Assembly: GCA_026826555.1 (NCBI GenBank)
Contig: JAKSZT010038599.1
Coordinates: 4,260,449-4,324,448 of the forward strand
Direction: 5' to 3'
Origin: Tolypeutes matacus
Taxonomy: Eukaryota > Chordata > Mammalia > Cingulata > Chlamyphoridae
Length of the DNA: 64,000 bases
The translations under genes were made by a program, and so were the position numbers. Shown piece by piece: positions 45,811 to 57,615 of the stretch. Numbering within the stretch: position 1 is the first letter of the stretch; each line of letters opens with the position of its first letter. The notes beneath the pieces are model-generated. The model was given only the letters and a program-made list of their open reading frames with translations. It was not told the DNA's origin and did no database searches.

Positions 45811-46313
45811 CTTAACCAATAAACGGCATTATTAGATACACAAGTATCTGACTCAAGGTTTCAGATGTAAAAGTGCTCACAATCTAGTGGAAGAAATCAA
45901 GAATTAAACAGATAATTGCACTATAATTAGGCTAACATAAAACTATGTACAGACCATTATGATAAGATTCAGAGGGTGCAATATCCTATTTAGAAAAAAC
46001 ATATTTTTGAATTAGTCACCTCAACTCATTACCATGTTGCTTCCAGTGCCTTTAAATATGTTGGTATGCAAAGTTCTAAATGGAAAGGTTCCAGGTCACC
46101 CATTAATTTATATATGTCTGTGAAACATAATGTCCATTTGTTGTCTTTCCCATGTCTATATGTGTTCATTGCCTATATTCCCCATTACCTCAGTTCTTGC
46201 CTCCTCCTTTATAAAAGGAGTTCGTCAATTTTAACAAATGTACCACACTAATGAAAGATGTTGTTAATGGGGGAAAGTGTGGAAGGGGGACGGGGTATGG
46301 TATATGGAGTGTG
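45811..46313. other. Unassigned; L1-3'-UTR-like tail
   Basis: Mostly unrecognised. The end (ACAAATGTACCACACTAATG and the G-rich stretch to 46313, about 46225-46313) resembles an L1 3' terminus in sense orientation. Confidence 0.4.
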
Positions 46314-46335
46314 TGTGTATATATATATATATATA

Positions 46336-46556
46336 ATTTTTAGGTACCAGGGCCAGGGCCCAGGGTTTGAACCAACCCAGGACCTCATAAGCTAGAATTC
46401 AGTGCTCAACCACGAAGCCACATCGGCTCCCCGACTTGGTCTTTTCCACTTGTTTGCTTGTGGTTTGTCTTTGTTTTTAGAAGACACCGGGAACCAAACT
46501 TGAAACCTCCCATGTGGGAAGCAGGCACTCAACCTCTTGAACCACATCTGCTCCCC
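46336..46556 (-). mobile_element. Dimeric tRNA-derived SINE
   Basis: On the minus strand, two related tRNA-like monomers lie in tandem. The first (46556 down to about 46440) has the head GGGGAGCAGATGTGG, B-box region at 46500-46489 and an A-rich linker. The second (about 46436 down to 46336) has the head GGGGAGCCGATGTGG and B-box region at 46373-46363. Followed on the plus-strand left side by a TG/TA microsatellite (46309-46335), probably grown from its tail. The two heads match at nearly every position. Confidence 0.75.
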
Positions 46557-46934
46557 ACCAAACAAGTCAAAGTGGCATGGAGCAACGAATTACGTGCTTT
46601 TAAATCTACAATAGAGCACCCTGGAGGGTAAGAATGTCTACTTCATATGGAGTAGAGGAAGCACTTGAATTCCATAAATGTGGGAACTTCTAAGGCCACG
46701 AGCAAGCACAAGCCCAGAAAAAAACTCAGGCTCAGAAAAGACAAAGAGTATCCTGCATCTCACATTCACCTCTGGTTGGTCTCCATGAAAGGAGAACTAA
46801 ACTCCGTAAAAGACCAGCCAATGAAGAATTACTTTGTGAAGACTGCATTCTGGGATGTTTGTTTCTGTTAGCTTCTGGCACTTAAGGAAATCTCTGTGAT
46901 ATCACTAGTTAAGTTGGTATCAATAAAACTTGGT
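46557..46934. other. Unassigned non-coding DNA
   Basis: No feature recognised. Confidence 0.35.
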
Positions 46935-49900
46935 TGTTATACAATTAGGATGTTAAATTCAAGCATCACAGTAACTGAAATAAAATATATGAAAAATATA
47001 TACAGAAACAAATGAGAAGGGAATCAAAATGGCATAATACAAAAATATCAAATAAATATGAAAGTAGGCAATAACAGAAGAACTAAGCAACAAAACAGGC
47101 TTGGAAAGACAAAATAGCAGAATGTCCATAGAAAGTTCTGCATTATCAGCAGTTACTTTAAATATAAATAGATTAACTCTTCAATTCCAATCAAAAGGCA
47201 GAGATTAGCAGAATCAATAGAAAAGCATGACTTAACTATATGCTGATTACAATAAACTCACTTTAAATTTAAGGACATAGTAGATTGAAAGTGAAAGGTT
47301 GGAAAATATGTACCATGAAAAAAGTAACCAAAAATGTTGAGGTAGTTATAGTAATTTAGATAAAATACAATTTAAGTCAAAAACTGCTGAGGGACAAAAC
47401 GAATCACTATATACTGATAGAGGTGTGTATTCAACAAGAAGATATAACAATTATAAATATATATGCACCTAATGACAGAACCCCAAAATATATGAAGCAA
47501 ACATTCATGGATTTGAAAGACAAAATATATGGATATACATTGAATGTAGGAGACTTCGATATACCATTTTCAATAATGGATAAAGCATCTAGACATAAGA
47601 TCAATACCAAATTGAACAAAACTAAACCAAGTAGACCAAAGAAACCTGTTTAGAAAATTTCACCAAATAGTAGCACAATACATAGTCTTCCCTAGTGCAC
47701 ACTTATGATCTTCCAAGAAAGACAGTATATTAGGTCACACAGCAAGTCTCAATAAATTTAAAAAATAATGACATCATACAATGAATTTTCTCTGACCACA
47801 ATAGAATGAAGCTAGAAACTAATAAGAGAGGGAGAACTGGAAATTTCACAAAAATATGGAAATTAAACAACAAACTCTTAAACAAACAAAGAGTTAACGA
47901 AGAAATCACAAGGGAAATTAGAAAACATTTTAAGTGAAATGAAAACAAAAATGCAACATACCAAAACTTATGGGATTCAGCAAGATGCAGTGCTGAATGA
48001 GAAACTGATAGCTCTAAATGCTGACATTTAAAAAGAAGAAAGATGTAACATCAGAGACATAATCTCACAACTGGAGGATCTAGAAAAAGACCAAAATAAG
48101 CAAAAGCAAGCAGAAGGAAAGGAATAAGAAAGATTAGATTGGAGATAAATGAAAGAGGAAAAAACAAAACAATAAGGAGAATCAACAAAACCAAAATTTG
48201 GCTCTTTAAACAGATCAACAAAATCGACAAACCTTTAATTGGACTGACAAAGCAAAAAGAGAGGATGCAAATTAAATCAGAAATGGGAGCCATTACCACT
48301 GACTCCACAGAAATATAAAGGATTATAAGAGAATACTCTGAACACCTTTATGCCAATAAATTAAATAACCTCAGTGAATTAGACAAATTCTTAGAAACAC
48401 ACAAACTACCTGCATTGAATCAGGAAGAAATAGAAGACCCTAATAGACTAAAAAAGGGAAAGCACTTCAGTCAGTAATCAAAAGCCTTCCAAGAAGGAAA
48501 AGTCCAGGAACAGATGGCTTCACTGGTGAATTTTGAAACACATTCCAAGAATATTTAATAACAATCATTCTGCTCAAACTTCCAAAAAATCTAAGCAGAG
48601 GAAATGCTTCGTAACTCATTCTATGAAGCTATAATCACCCAATACCAAACCAAGAAAATGATACCACAAGTAAAAAAATTTATAGACCAATATCCTTTAT
48701 CAATATAGATGCAAAAATCCTCTACAAAGTAGCAGCATACCAAATCCAACAGCACATTAAAATAATTATACATCATGATAAAGTGAGATTCATCCCAGGT
48801 ATTTAAGTGTGGCTTAACATAAGAAAATAAATGAATCTAATAGACCTCATTAACAAAATGAAAAATAAAAACTACATGATCATCTCCCCTGACACAGAAA
48901 AGGCATTGACAAAATCCAACATCTTTTCTTGATAAAATGATTAGAAAAATTGGAATAGAAGGAAACCTCCTCAATATGATAAAGGGCATATATGAAAAAT
49001 GCACAGCTGACAATATACTCAATGGTGAAAGTTTTAAAATTTCCCCCTAAGATTAGAAACAAGGAAAGGATACCCACTATCACCACTGTTATTCAACATT
49101 GAACTGGAAGTTCTAGCCAGAGCAATTAGACAAGAAAAAGGAATAAAAGCCATACAAATTTGAAAGGAAGTAGTAAAGCTTTACCTATTTGCAGATGACA
49201 GGTCTTACATACAGAATCTCCTGGAAAATCTATAAAGTAGCTACTAGAGTTAGTAAATGAATTCAACAAAGTGGCAGAGTACAACATCAAAAATGAAAAA
49301 ATTAGGAGTGTTTCTATACAATAGTAACAAACAAGCTGAAGATGAAATCATGAAAAAAACTCTATTTAAAATAACAACTAAAAGAATAAAAAATCTAGGA
49401 ATAAATTTACCAAAGCATGTAAAGGACTGAACATGGAAAATTATATAACATTGCTAAAAGAAAGCAGAAACCTAAATAAATGAAAGGATATTCTATATTT
49501 ATAGATGAGAAGGCTAAATATTGTTAAGATATCAATTCTACTCAAGAGCTATTTATAAGTTCAATGCAATCCCAATTAAAATTTCAACAGCCTTCTTTCT
49601 AGAAATTGAAAAGTCAAGAATGAAATTTATTTGGAAGGATAAAGGGCCTCAAATAGTCAAAACCATCATGAAAAAAGAGAAAGAAATTGGATGACTCGTA
49701 ATTCCTATTTTAAAAAATTATTATAAATCTACAGTAATCAAAAAAGAAAGCAGGTACTGGCACAAAGACAGAGAAATAGACCAATGGCATAAAATTGAGA
49801 ATTAAGAAATGAACCTGAACGTATATGGCCAATGGAGTTTTTTGGCAAGGGTTCCAAGTCCAATCAATGGGAAAAGAATAGTCTCTTCTACAACTGTGCA

Positions 49901-50484
49901 GGGAAAATGTGATATACATATGAAAAATAATGAAGATCAACCCCTACCTCACACCATATACAGATATAAAAATTTGCTCAAAATGTTTCAACATCAAAAT
50001 ATAAGAACCAAAATTATAAAACTCCTAGAATGAAACATTGGGAAGCATATTAAGGAACTTGTGTTAGGCAATGGTTTCTTAGACATTATTTCATAAGTAT
50101 GAGCAACAAAAGAAAAATAAGATAAACAAGATCTCATTTAAAATAAAAGCTTTTGTGCATCAAAGGACTAACTCATGAAATTAAGAAGACAAACTACATA
50201 ATAAGAGAAAATACATAAAAATACTTATCTGAGGGTTTAATTTCCAGAATATATTAAGAAATCTTAGAACTTAACAACCCAATTAAATTGTGGGAAAAAT
50301 ACTTGAATAGACATTTCTCCAAAGAAGATATACAAATGGGGAATAAGCATATGAAAAGTTGCTCAGCACTATTAGCTATTGGGGAAATGCAAACCAAAAG
50401 CACAATGAGATGTCATTTCACACCAACTGAAATGACTGCTATATCTATGTATGTATGTATGTATGTATCTATCTATCTACCCAC
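46935..50484 (+). mobile_element. Old L1 with ORF2 remnant (endonuclease and reverse transcriptase)
   Basis: Begins in the ORF1-ORF2 spacer style sequence and runs through ORF2. The endonuclease part has ATAACAATTATAAATATATA then GCACCTAATGACAGA near 47446. The RT part has AAGTCCAGGAACAGATGGC near 48501 and the catalytic Phe-Ala-Asp-Asp at 49188-49199. The C-terminal block AATGCAAACCAAAAGCACAA lies near 50387. Stops and frameshifts are frequent, so it is an old, dead copy. It is interrupted at 50484 by an ERVL provirus and continues at 57066. Confidence 0.85.
50437..50480 (+). repeat. ATGT/ATCT microsatellite
   Basis: TATG units give way to TATC units just left of the provirus insertion site. 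Confidence 0.8.
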
Positions 50485-50489
50485 CCATC

Positions 50490-50941
50490 TGTATTAGTCA
50501 GGGTTCTCTTGGGAAACAGAATCAACAGGAGATATCTGTCAATAATATGAGATTTTATAAGAGTCTTTCACGTGACTGTGGCGATGGACAAGTCCAGGTT
50601 CTGCAGGCAGGCTGCAAGCCAGGGGCTCCAATGAAAGGCCCATGAAAGGCCCCTGATGAGTTTCTGGGAGAAGTTGACTGTCCGAGGACAAGCTGGGAAA
50701 TTCTCTCTCAATGTTGAAATCACTTCCCTTTTTAAGGCATTCAACTGATTAGATAAAAGCTTCACCCACTGATGATGCAATCTCTCTGATTGGTGCAGAT
50801 GTAATTAGCCACCCACGCAGTAAACTCACTAATAATCAAAGTCCATAAATGCTCTTGTATTACAATTAGCCCAGTGCTTACTGGACCAAACACCTGGACA
50901 CAATTGCCTGGCCAATTTGACACATTAGCCTAACCATCACA
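50490..50941 (-). repeat. 3' LTR of the ERVL provirus, 452 bp
   Basis: Plus-strand start TGTATTAGTCAGGG, end CCTAACCATCACA. Equal in length to the solo LTR at 35565. On the internal side, minus-strand AAGGGGTAGAC adjoins it and could be the polypurine tract. Confidence 0.9.
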
Positions 50942-51290
50942 GTCTACCCCTTGTCAACTCGGCAACCATACATATTACCCTAAACCATACTTAGTCTGTA
51001 ATTAAAAACAATAACAGACAAGCATACATATATATTTCCACCTAACAATGTTCGACTCCCCTGCGTACAACCAGAAACGCATTAATTTCCCACAGAATAG
51101 GGTGCAAGTCCTTGGGTATATTTACTCTTAAACTTGACATCCTTAAATATTATGACATGGAATTAATGCAACTTTTCATATGATAGGGGAAAAGGTTGGG
51201 GAAGAAAACAAGAAATTTGTTTTGTGTACATATACAATCATACTCATAACAAAACAAGGAAGAAGGGTTCATGACTATTACAATCTTCGT
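50942..51290 (-). other. Provirus 3' non-coding segment
   Basis: About 350 bases between the dUTPase end and the 3' LTR. No env motif and no long frame, consistent with an env-less element. Confidence 0.6.
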
Positions 51291-51414
51291 TTCTGTAACT
51301 GGTCACGTGGTCGAAGTTCATATTTATCACTACCTTCTTCCACTACCCACTCATGTTCCCATTACCTTCAGCAAGCACTTCAGCTGGCTGTGGTTCTTTG
51401 CCTGGTGGGGTGAC

Positions 51415-51657
51415 TCAAACTTTCATTCCCGAAGATTCTGGGCCATTGTTTGTCCTGCTTGAATTGGTTTGTTGCAATTTTCCATTGACTTTAATCACAG
51501 GGCATGGCAGAACTAAGAGACGCCCTAGAGGATCTCCTGCATTCCAGGCAAACTCTTCTTTACTCCCATTATGTAGATGTAGTCCTATTTCCCCTTGATA
51601 GTCAGGATCAATCACCCCAGCCAGAACAGTAATTCCCTTCTTTGCCTGTTGATTCAC
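51415..51657 (-). pseudogene. ERVL dUTPase remnant
   Basis: The 80-residue minus-strand frame carries the dUTPase motif G-V-I-D-P-D-Y-Q-G-E (about residues 14-23 of the frame) and then a D-P-L-G-R-L-L-V block. The upstream motifs fall in the adjacent frame at the end of the integrase reading frame, so a 1-base frameshift near 51660 separates them. dUTPase hydrolyses dUTP to keep uracil out of reverse transcripts; in ERVL it follows integrase, as here. The remnant could not work as read. Confidence 0.85.
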
Positions 51658-52094
51658 AGGTAAGAGGAGCCCAAAGTGGCCTGGTGGCAGTTCAATGGAA
51701 TTATTGTTGTGTTCCCTGGTGGCAACACTCCTCCTTTTGGGACAAAAACCTGTAGATCAGCAGAGCTTAAGGTTGCAGGGACAGGAAGCAAAAATTTTCC
51801 TAATGGGTCACTAGGGGTAATAGTGAGTGGTGCCACTCCCATTTCCAGCCCTTGATTCCTGGACCAATGAATCCTGGTTATGGGAGAAACAGCACCATAG
51901 AGAGGATGCTGATTCAGAGCATACACAGCCTCCTGGAGAACATTGCCCCAGCTCTGCAAGGTATTACCACCTAATTGGTGCCATAATTGAGTCTTCAAAA
52001 GGCCATTCCACCGTTCTATTAACCTAGCTGCTTCAGAGTGATGGGGAACATGGTAATACCAGTGAATTCCATGGGCATGTGCCCATTCCTGCAC
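51654..52094 (-). pseudogene. ERVL integrase C-terminal half
   Basis: Open frame of 146 residues, the longest coherent piece of the provirus. It holds the region round the catalytic glutamate (L-I-E-R-W-N-G-L-L-K), W-G-N-V-L-Q-E and a C-terminal tail leading to dUTPase. The catalytic Asp of the core lies upstream, where the frame is broken. Confidence 0.9.
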
Positions 52095-52500
52095 ATCATT
52101 TGCTGTGAAATGGGTTCCTTGATCAGAAGCAATACTGTGTGGAATGCCATGGCGGTAGATAAAATATTCGGTAAGTCCACGGATGGTAGTTTTGGAAGAA
52201 GCATTGTGTGCAGGAAATGCAAACCGATAGCCAGAGTATGTGTCTATTCCATTTAAAACAAATTGCTGCCCCTTCCATGGTGGAAATGGCCCAATGTCAA
52301 CCTGCTAGCAGGCTGGTCACCTCGAGGAATGGTGCCATATCAGGGGCTGAGAGTGGGTCTCTTCGACTGGCAGATTGGGTTTTCAGCAGTGGCTGTAGCC
52401 AAGTCATCCTTGGTGAGGAGAAGTCCATGTTACTAAACCCATGCATAAACTCCATCCCTACCTCCATGGCCACTTTGCTCATGAGCCTATTGGGCAATGA
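52095..52500 (-). pseudogene. ERVL integrase N-terminal half, frame-broken
   Basis: Fragments of the zinc-binding start (A-T-A-E-N-P-I-C-Q near 52365) and of the core appear in different frames. One zinc cysteine is replaced. Confidence 0.65.
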
Positions 52501-53558
52501 CAGGAGTGGCTAGGGAAAGAGGCTGAGCATTAGCCACAGAGCGGGTCATCTTATCCACTTGATTATTAAACTCTTCCTCTGCTCACGTCACCCTCTGGTG
52601 AGCATTCACATGGGACACAAATATGTTCATGTTTTTTGCCCAGTCAGAAAGGTCTATCCACATAGCTCTTCCCTAGACCTCCTTGTCACCAATTTTCCAA
52701 TCATTTTCCTTCCAAGTCCCTGGCCATCCAGCCAAACCATTGGCAACAGCCCATGAATCAGTGTACAAACACACCTCCAGCCATTTCTTCTTCCACGCAA
52801 AATGAACAACTAGGTGAACTGCTTGAAGTTCTGCCCACTGGGAAGATTTGCCCTCACCTCTATGCTTCAAGGATGTCCCAGAAAAGGGCTGCAGTGCCGT
52901 AGCTGTCCACTTCCGGGTGGTACCTGCATATCACGCAGAAACATCTGTAAACAAGGCGCGAGTTTTCTCATGCTCAGTCAATTGATTGTAAGGGACTCCC
53001 CAAGAGGCCAAAGCTGTGGGCTGGGAAAGAGAAGGTAACATGGCCAGGGGTTGTGACCATGGGCATTTGGGCTCCTTCCTCATGTAACTTACTTGTGCCT
53101 TCAGGACCTGCTCGAGCCCTATATCATATATACCACTTCCATTTTATTATGGAGTGCTGCTGTGCACACCCAACTTTATGGTTTGGTCGGTCAGACAATA
53201 CCCAGCTCATGATAGGCAACTCAGGTCTCATGGTAATTTGATGGGCCCTGGATAAGCATTCAGTCTCTACTAAGGCCCAGTAGCAAGCCAAAAGCTGCTT
53301 CTCAAAAGGGGAATAGTTATCTGCAGAGGATGGCAAGGCTTTGCTCCAAAATCCTAAGGGTCTGCATTGTGATTCCCCTATAGGGGCCTGCCAAAGGCTC
53401 CAGACAGCATCTCTATTTGCCACTGAAACTTCCAGCACCATTGTATCTGCTGGATCATGTGGTCCAAATGGTAGTGCAGCTTGCACAGCAGCCTGGACCT
53501 GTTGCAGGGCCTTCTCTTGTTCCAGTCCCCAATCAAAACTAGCAGTTTTTCTGGTCAC
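52501..53558 (-). pseudogene. ERVL RT connection and RNase H remnant
   Basis: Two open pieces. 53558-53124 covers the connection region (F-D-W-G-L-E-Q-E-K-A-L and F-W-S-K-A-L-P). 52870-52673 has the RNase H core S-S-Q-W-A-E-L-Q-A-V and Y-T-D-S-W-A-V-A-N-G-L, with the catalytic Glu and Asp in place. About 250 bases between them are frame-broken. Confidence 0.85.
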
Positions 53559-54216
53559 TCAGTAAATGGGCTGGAGTAACACACCCAAATGAGGAATGTG
53601 TTGTCTCCAAAATCCAAAGAGGCCAATTAAGCATTGTGCCTCTTTTTTGGTCGTAGGAGGGGCCAGGTGCAACAGCTTGTCCTTTACTTTAGAAGGGATA
53701 TCTCGAAAGGCCCCACACCACTGGGCACCTAGAAATTTCACTGAGGTGGAAGGACTCTGTATTTTTGTTGGATTTATCTCCCATCCTCTCTCACGCAAAT
53801 GCCTTACCAATAAAACTAGAGTCTTTGCTACTTCTTGCTCAGTAGGTCCTATCAACATGGTATCATCAATATAATGGACCAGTGTGATGTCTCATGGGAG
53901 GGAGAGACCATCAAGGTCCCTGCAGACAATATTATGGCATAGGGCTGGGAAGTAGATATATCCCTGAGGCAGGATAGTGAAGGTATACTGTTGGACTTGC
54001 CAGCTGAAAGCAAACTGTTTCTGGTGGTCCTTAATAATGGCAATTGGGAAAAAAAGCATTTGCCAGATCAACAGCTGCATACCAGGTACCAGGGGAAGTG
54101 TTGATTTGCTCAAGCAATGATACCACATCTGGGACAGCAGCTGCGATTGGAGTCACCACCTGGTTAAGTTTATGATAATCTACTGTCATCCTCCAAGATC
54201 CATCTGTTTTCTGCAC
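53559..54216 (-). pseudogene. ERVL reverse transcriptase remnant
   Basis: Starts with [11 protein letters not shown] (54190 region), a conserved RT opening, then the A-V-D-L-A-N-A-F-F block carrying the first catalytic Asp, L-P-Q-G-Y, and the catalytic Y-I-D-D (near 53875) followed by L-I-G-P-T-E-Q-E. The pieces lie in three frames, so at least two frameshifts are present, although the catalytic residues themselves are preserved. Confidence 0.88.
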
Positions 54217-54254
54217 AGGTCAAATAAGAGAGTTGAATGGGGATGTGGTGGGAA

Positions 54255-54692
54255 TCACCCCCCTGCATCCTTCAAATCCTTGATGGTGGCGCTAATCTCT
54301 GCTATCCCTCCAGTAATCCGGTATTGCCTTTTATTTACTATTTTCCTAAGCAAGGGCAGTTCTAGAGGCTTCCACTTTGCTTTTTCCACCATAATAGCCT
54401 TCACTCCACAAGTCAGGGATCCAATGTGGGGATTCAGCCAGTTACTGAGTATGTCTATTACAATTATGCATTCTGGAACTGGGGAAATAACCACAGAATG
54501 GTTCTGGGGACCCACTGGACCCACTGTGAGATGGACCTGAGCTAAAACTCCATCAATCACCTGACCTCCATAAGCCCCTCCTCTGACTGGTGGACCACAG
54601 TGATGTTTTGGGTCTCCTGGAATTAATGTGACTTCTGAGCCAGTGTCTAATAATCCCCTAAATGTCTGATCATTTCCTTTTCCCCAATGCAC
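54255..54692 (-). pseudogene. ERVL protease remnant
   Basis: The 145-residue frame has the aspartyl protease active site as L-L-D-T-G-S-E-V-T-L-I-P near its start (residues about 14-25), intact. The frame leads toward RT and is interrupted by a stop near 54255. Confidence 0.85.
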
Positions 54693-54799
54693 AGTTACTC
54701 AGGCAAAAGGCCATAGGTCTTCCTGGGGAAAAGTGGGAGGAAGATTAACAATATACATTTTTGGCAGTTTTACAGGATCCTAACCCAAGGGGACCTGGC

Positions 54800-56640
54800 C
54801 TTCTCCTCATTCAAGGGGCTCTGGATCTGTAAACTGTCTCAAGTCTGGGAATTGATTAGGGGGCCATGATTCTCTGTGTCTGTAATTTGAGTTAGGGTTT
54901 TGTTCACTCAACCTAGAACTCTTCTGCTTATACAGATCCAGAAGAAATTTAGTAGACTGCCCATGTATTTCACTTCTTGGTACCCCATGATCTATTAGCC
55001 AATGCCCTAACTCCATGCAACTCAGACTATTCTGTGTGCTGCTTTGAATCAGTCTTTCATTGCGGTAGCCATGCCCACCTTGCCTTTGGCGATTAACTGC
55101 TGATACTTAACTGCTGGACCGAGATCCAATCATCCCCATAATGTTTAAGGATTCCAATTCCATTACAGCCCTCCCTACAGTAAAGAGAAGAGCAACCACA
55201 GAGCTCTTCAGAGAAGATGGAGTTAGTCTTACAAATTTATTCCTCACAGTCCTGGTTAAAGGTGTGTCCTCTGGATATTTCTAGGTTGGGTGGGCAGGTC
55301 TTAAATGGCAAATCCATTCTAGCATTCCAATCTCTCTAAGGCTTTGAATCCCCTAGTCTCCTGTATACCAGGGCAAATCGGGCATCTCAACTTCAGGCAT
55401 GCTAGGCCATTGTTTAGTCCATGCCTCAGTCAGCCACCCAAACAAACTGTTAGAGCCCTTTCCAACTCCTCAAGCCACAGCATTGAATCCAGAATTTCTG
55501 CTTAGTGGGTCCATATCAATAAATTCAGCCTGATCCAACTTTATATTCCTTCCACCATTATCCCATACCCTTAGTATCCATTCCCACACATATTCCCCTG
55601 ATTTCTGTCTATATAAGTTGGAAAACTCATGCAGTTTTTTCAGAGTATAGTGTACTTCCTCATGGGTCACACTTTGTATTTCACCTTGGGGCTTGTTGTG
55701 ATTTTAATCAATTAGAAAAGAGGGGTGGGGGGTGTGGGTAAGGAGAAGGATTAGATATGTCTTGCAGGCTACTGACCTCAGGGCATTCCTTTGCATTTTC
55801 TTCGGGTGAGACAGGATTAATCTCTTCTGGAAGGGGTTGGAAGACAGATTCCTCAGGGCAGACTGGAAGCTGGGCAGTGCATGCTGGAGTTTGGCTGGTA
55901 CCTGCCTCATGCTGGGAAGAGGTACAGACTCCCTGGGGCAGGCTGGAAGCTGGGTGATACAATGTTACAAGGTGTGGTCTCCACAGGGCAGGCCATCGCA
56001 GGTTTATCTGGTAAAGTCTCAGCAGAATTTAGGGTTCCAGTGTCCCCACCAATATTATCATTATCCCATATGTCTCTGTCCCAATCCCCAGGGTTCCACT
56101 CCTTTCCAATCAGTGCCTTCACTTTAATTGCAGAAACCTTGCAAGGCTGAGATTTTAGTTTCCTCTGTAATTCTGCTACTTGTACAATGAGAGCCTGGGT
56201 TTGATTCTCAGATATCTCAAGTCTGTGGCTACAGGAGACAAGATTTTCTTTCAAGGCACACGTAGAAACTTTCATATCATTCATGCATCATTTAAGTTTC
56301 AAATTTGAAAACTTTAGCTCATCTCTTTGTTTTGTAACTGTATCCAGAGTATCTAAGAGGAGCCAGCCAACATCATTATACTTTTTGACTCCAAAAAATT
56401 CTGTTAAGGTGTTGAAAACACTGTCATCCAGATCCTTGCTTCTTATAAGCGTGGAAGTAGGGGAAATCCAGTGATGCTATTTTGCATATCTCTATTGCCA
56501 GCTCATGCCATGGACTGTTAGCAACCTCTTCATTATTGGAAAGGGAGTCATTAGTAACCCTGAGTCCAATTAGAGTAGAGAGCCAATTACAAATCTCCCA
56601 GAACCACCTCAGACATCCCATGTTTAAGACTCTGTTCCTC
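54800..56640 (-). pseudogene. ERVL gag remnant
   Basis: Broken frames cover the gag position. A coiled-coil-like N-terminal part lies at 56284-55907 (leucine/glutamine-rich heptads), a capsid-like part at 55670-55470 (Y-T-L-K-K-L-H-E-F, then W-E-W-I-L-R-V-W-D-N-G-G), and a C-terminal part at 55016-54807. Identification rests mainly on position and on the capsid block. No zinc knuckle was seen. Confidence 0.7.
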
Positions 56641-56642
56641 AA

Positions 56643-56660
56643 GAACCACTCCCAGTACCA
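56643..56660 (-). promoter_or_regulatory. Primer-binding site, tRNA-Leu-like
   Basis: Three bases after the 5' LTR the minus strand reads TGGTACTGGGAGTGGTTC. This resembles the 3' end complement of tRNA-Leu, the primer that gives ERVL its name. Some mismatches. Confidence 0.6.
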
Positions 56661-56663
56661 AGC

Positions 56664-57060
56664 TGTATTAGTCAGAGTTCTCTCAGGAAACAGAATCAAC
56701 AGGAGATATCGGTCAATAATATGAGATTTTATAAGAGTCTCTCATGTGACTGTGGGGATGCACAAGTCCAGGTTTTGCCTGGGGGCTCTGATGAAAGTCC
56801 CATGAAAGGACTTTGATGAGTTTCTGGGAGAAAATGGCTGTCCAAGGACCAGCTGAGAAATTCTCTCTCATTTAAAAGCTTCACCCACTGATGATGCAAT
56901 CTCCCCGATCGATGCAGATGTAATCAGCCACCCATGCAGTAAACTCACTGGTGATCAAAGTCCATAAATGCTCTTGTATTACAATTAGCCTAGTGCTTGC
57001 TGGACCAAACACCTGGACACAATTACCTGACAAAGTTGACACATTAGCCTAACCATCAAA
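56664..57060 (-). repeat. 5' LTR of the ERVL provirus, 397 bp
   Basis: Aligns end to end with 50490-50941 apart from two internal losses, near 56776 (about 20 bases) and near 56870 (about 35 bases). Ends TAACCATCAAA, with one change from the expected CACA. Confidence 0.9.
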
Positions 57061-57615
57061 CCATCTATACACACACATACAAAATAACAAGTGTTGGAGA
57101 GGCTGTGGAGAAATAGGAACAGTTTTGTTCATTGTTCTTAGCAATGAAATATGGTGAAGCCACTCTGAAAAACAATTTTGCAGTTTCTCATAAAGTTAAG
57201 TATAGCATTTCCATACAACCCAACAGTCCCATTTCTAGGCATATATATAAAAGTGTTGAAAACAGGGACTCAAACAGATATTTTTCCCACTGATGTTGGT
57301 AGCAAGAATATTCACAATTCCTGAAAGATGGAAGCAATGCAAGTGTCCATCAACAGATGATTGGATAAACAAAATGAGGTCTATATCTACAATGGGATAT
57401 TACTTATCTTTAAAAAAGAATGAATATCTGATGCCTGTGACAACATGGATGAACATGGTAGACATCGTGTTGAGTGAAATAAACCAGACACAAAAGAACA
57501 AAGATTATATGATCTCACTGTATGAAATAATTTGAATAAGCAAATCCATAGTATCAAAAACTAGAAAAATGGGTACCAGGGGTCATGGTGGGGGTAGGGA
57601 ATGTTAATTGGTACG
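57061..57615 (+). mobile_element. Old L1, ORF2 end and 3' UTR start (continued)
   Basis: Resumes at the duplicated CCATC. GTGTTGGAGAGGCTGTGGAG at 57091 is the block that follows the piece ending at 50484, and AAGTGTCCATCAACAGATGA at 57340 comes later. The 80-codon frame at 57293-57535 is the L1 ORF2 tail. Confidence 0.85.

Larger units (their letters stand above)
50490..57060 (-). mobile_element. ERVL-type provirus, near complete, 6.57 kb
   Basis: Both LTRs end in TGTGATGG / CTAATACA (minus-strand sense; the 5' LTR start is mutated to TTTGATGG). The provirus is flanked by perfect 5-bp duplications CCATC at 50485-50489 and 57061-57065, inside an L1 that resumes beyond. Minus-strand order is 5' LTR, primer site, gag, protease, RT, RNase H, integrase, dUTPase, 3' LTR, and no env. 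A dUTPase after integrase and absence of env are known hallmarks of ERVL elements. Every coding region has stops or frameshifts as read. The two LTRs differ at many sites and by two small deletions, so the insertion is old. Confidence 0.93.

Noticed and set aside
51654..52094. Domesticated integrase gene (146 codons open)
   Set aside because: The frame is open but the upstream catalytic part and downstream dUTPase are frameshifted, and the LTRs are old; no sign of selection can be judged from one copy.
54255..54692. Functional host aspartyl protease
   Set aside because: An intact D-T-G motif alone is not enough: it sits in order between gag and RT of a dead provirus.
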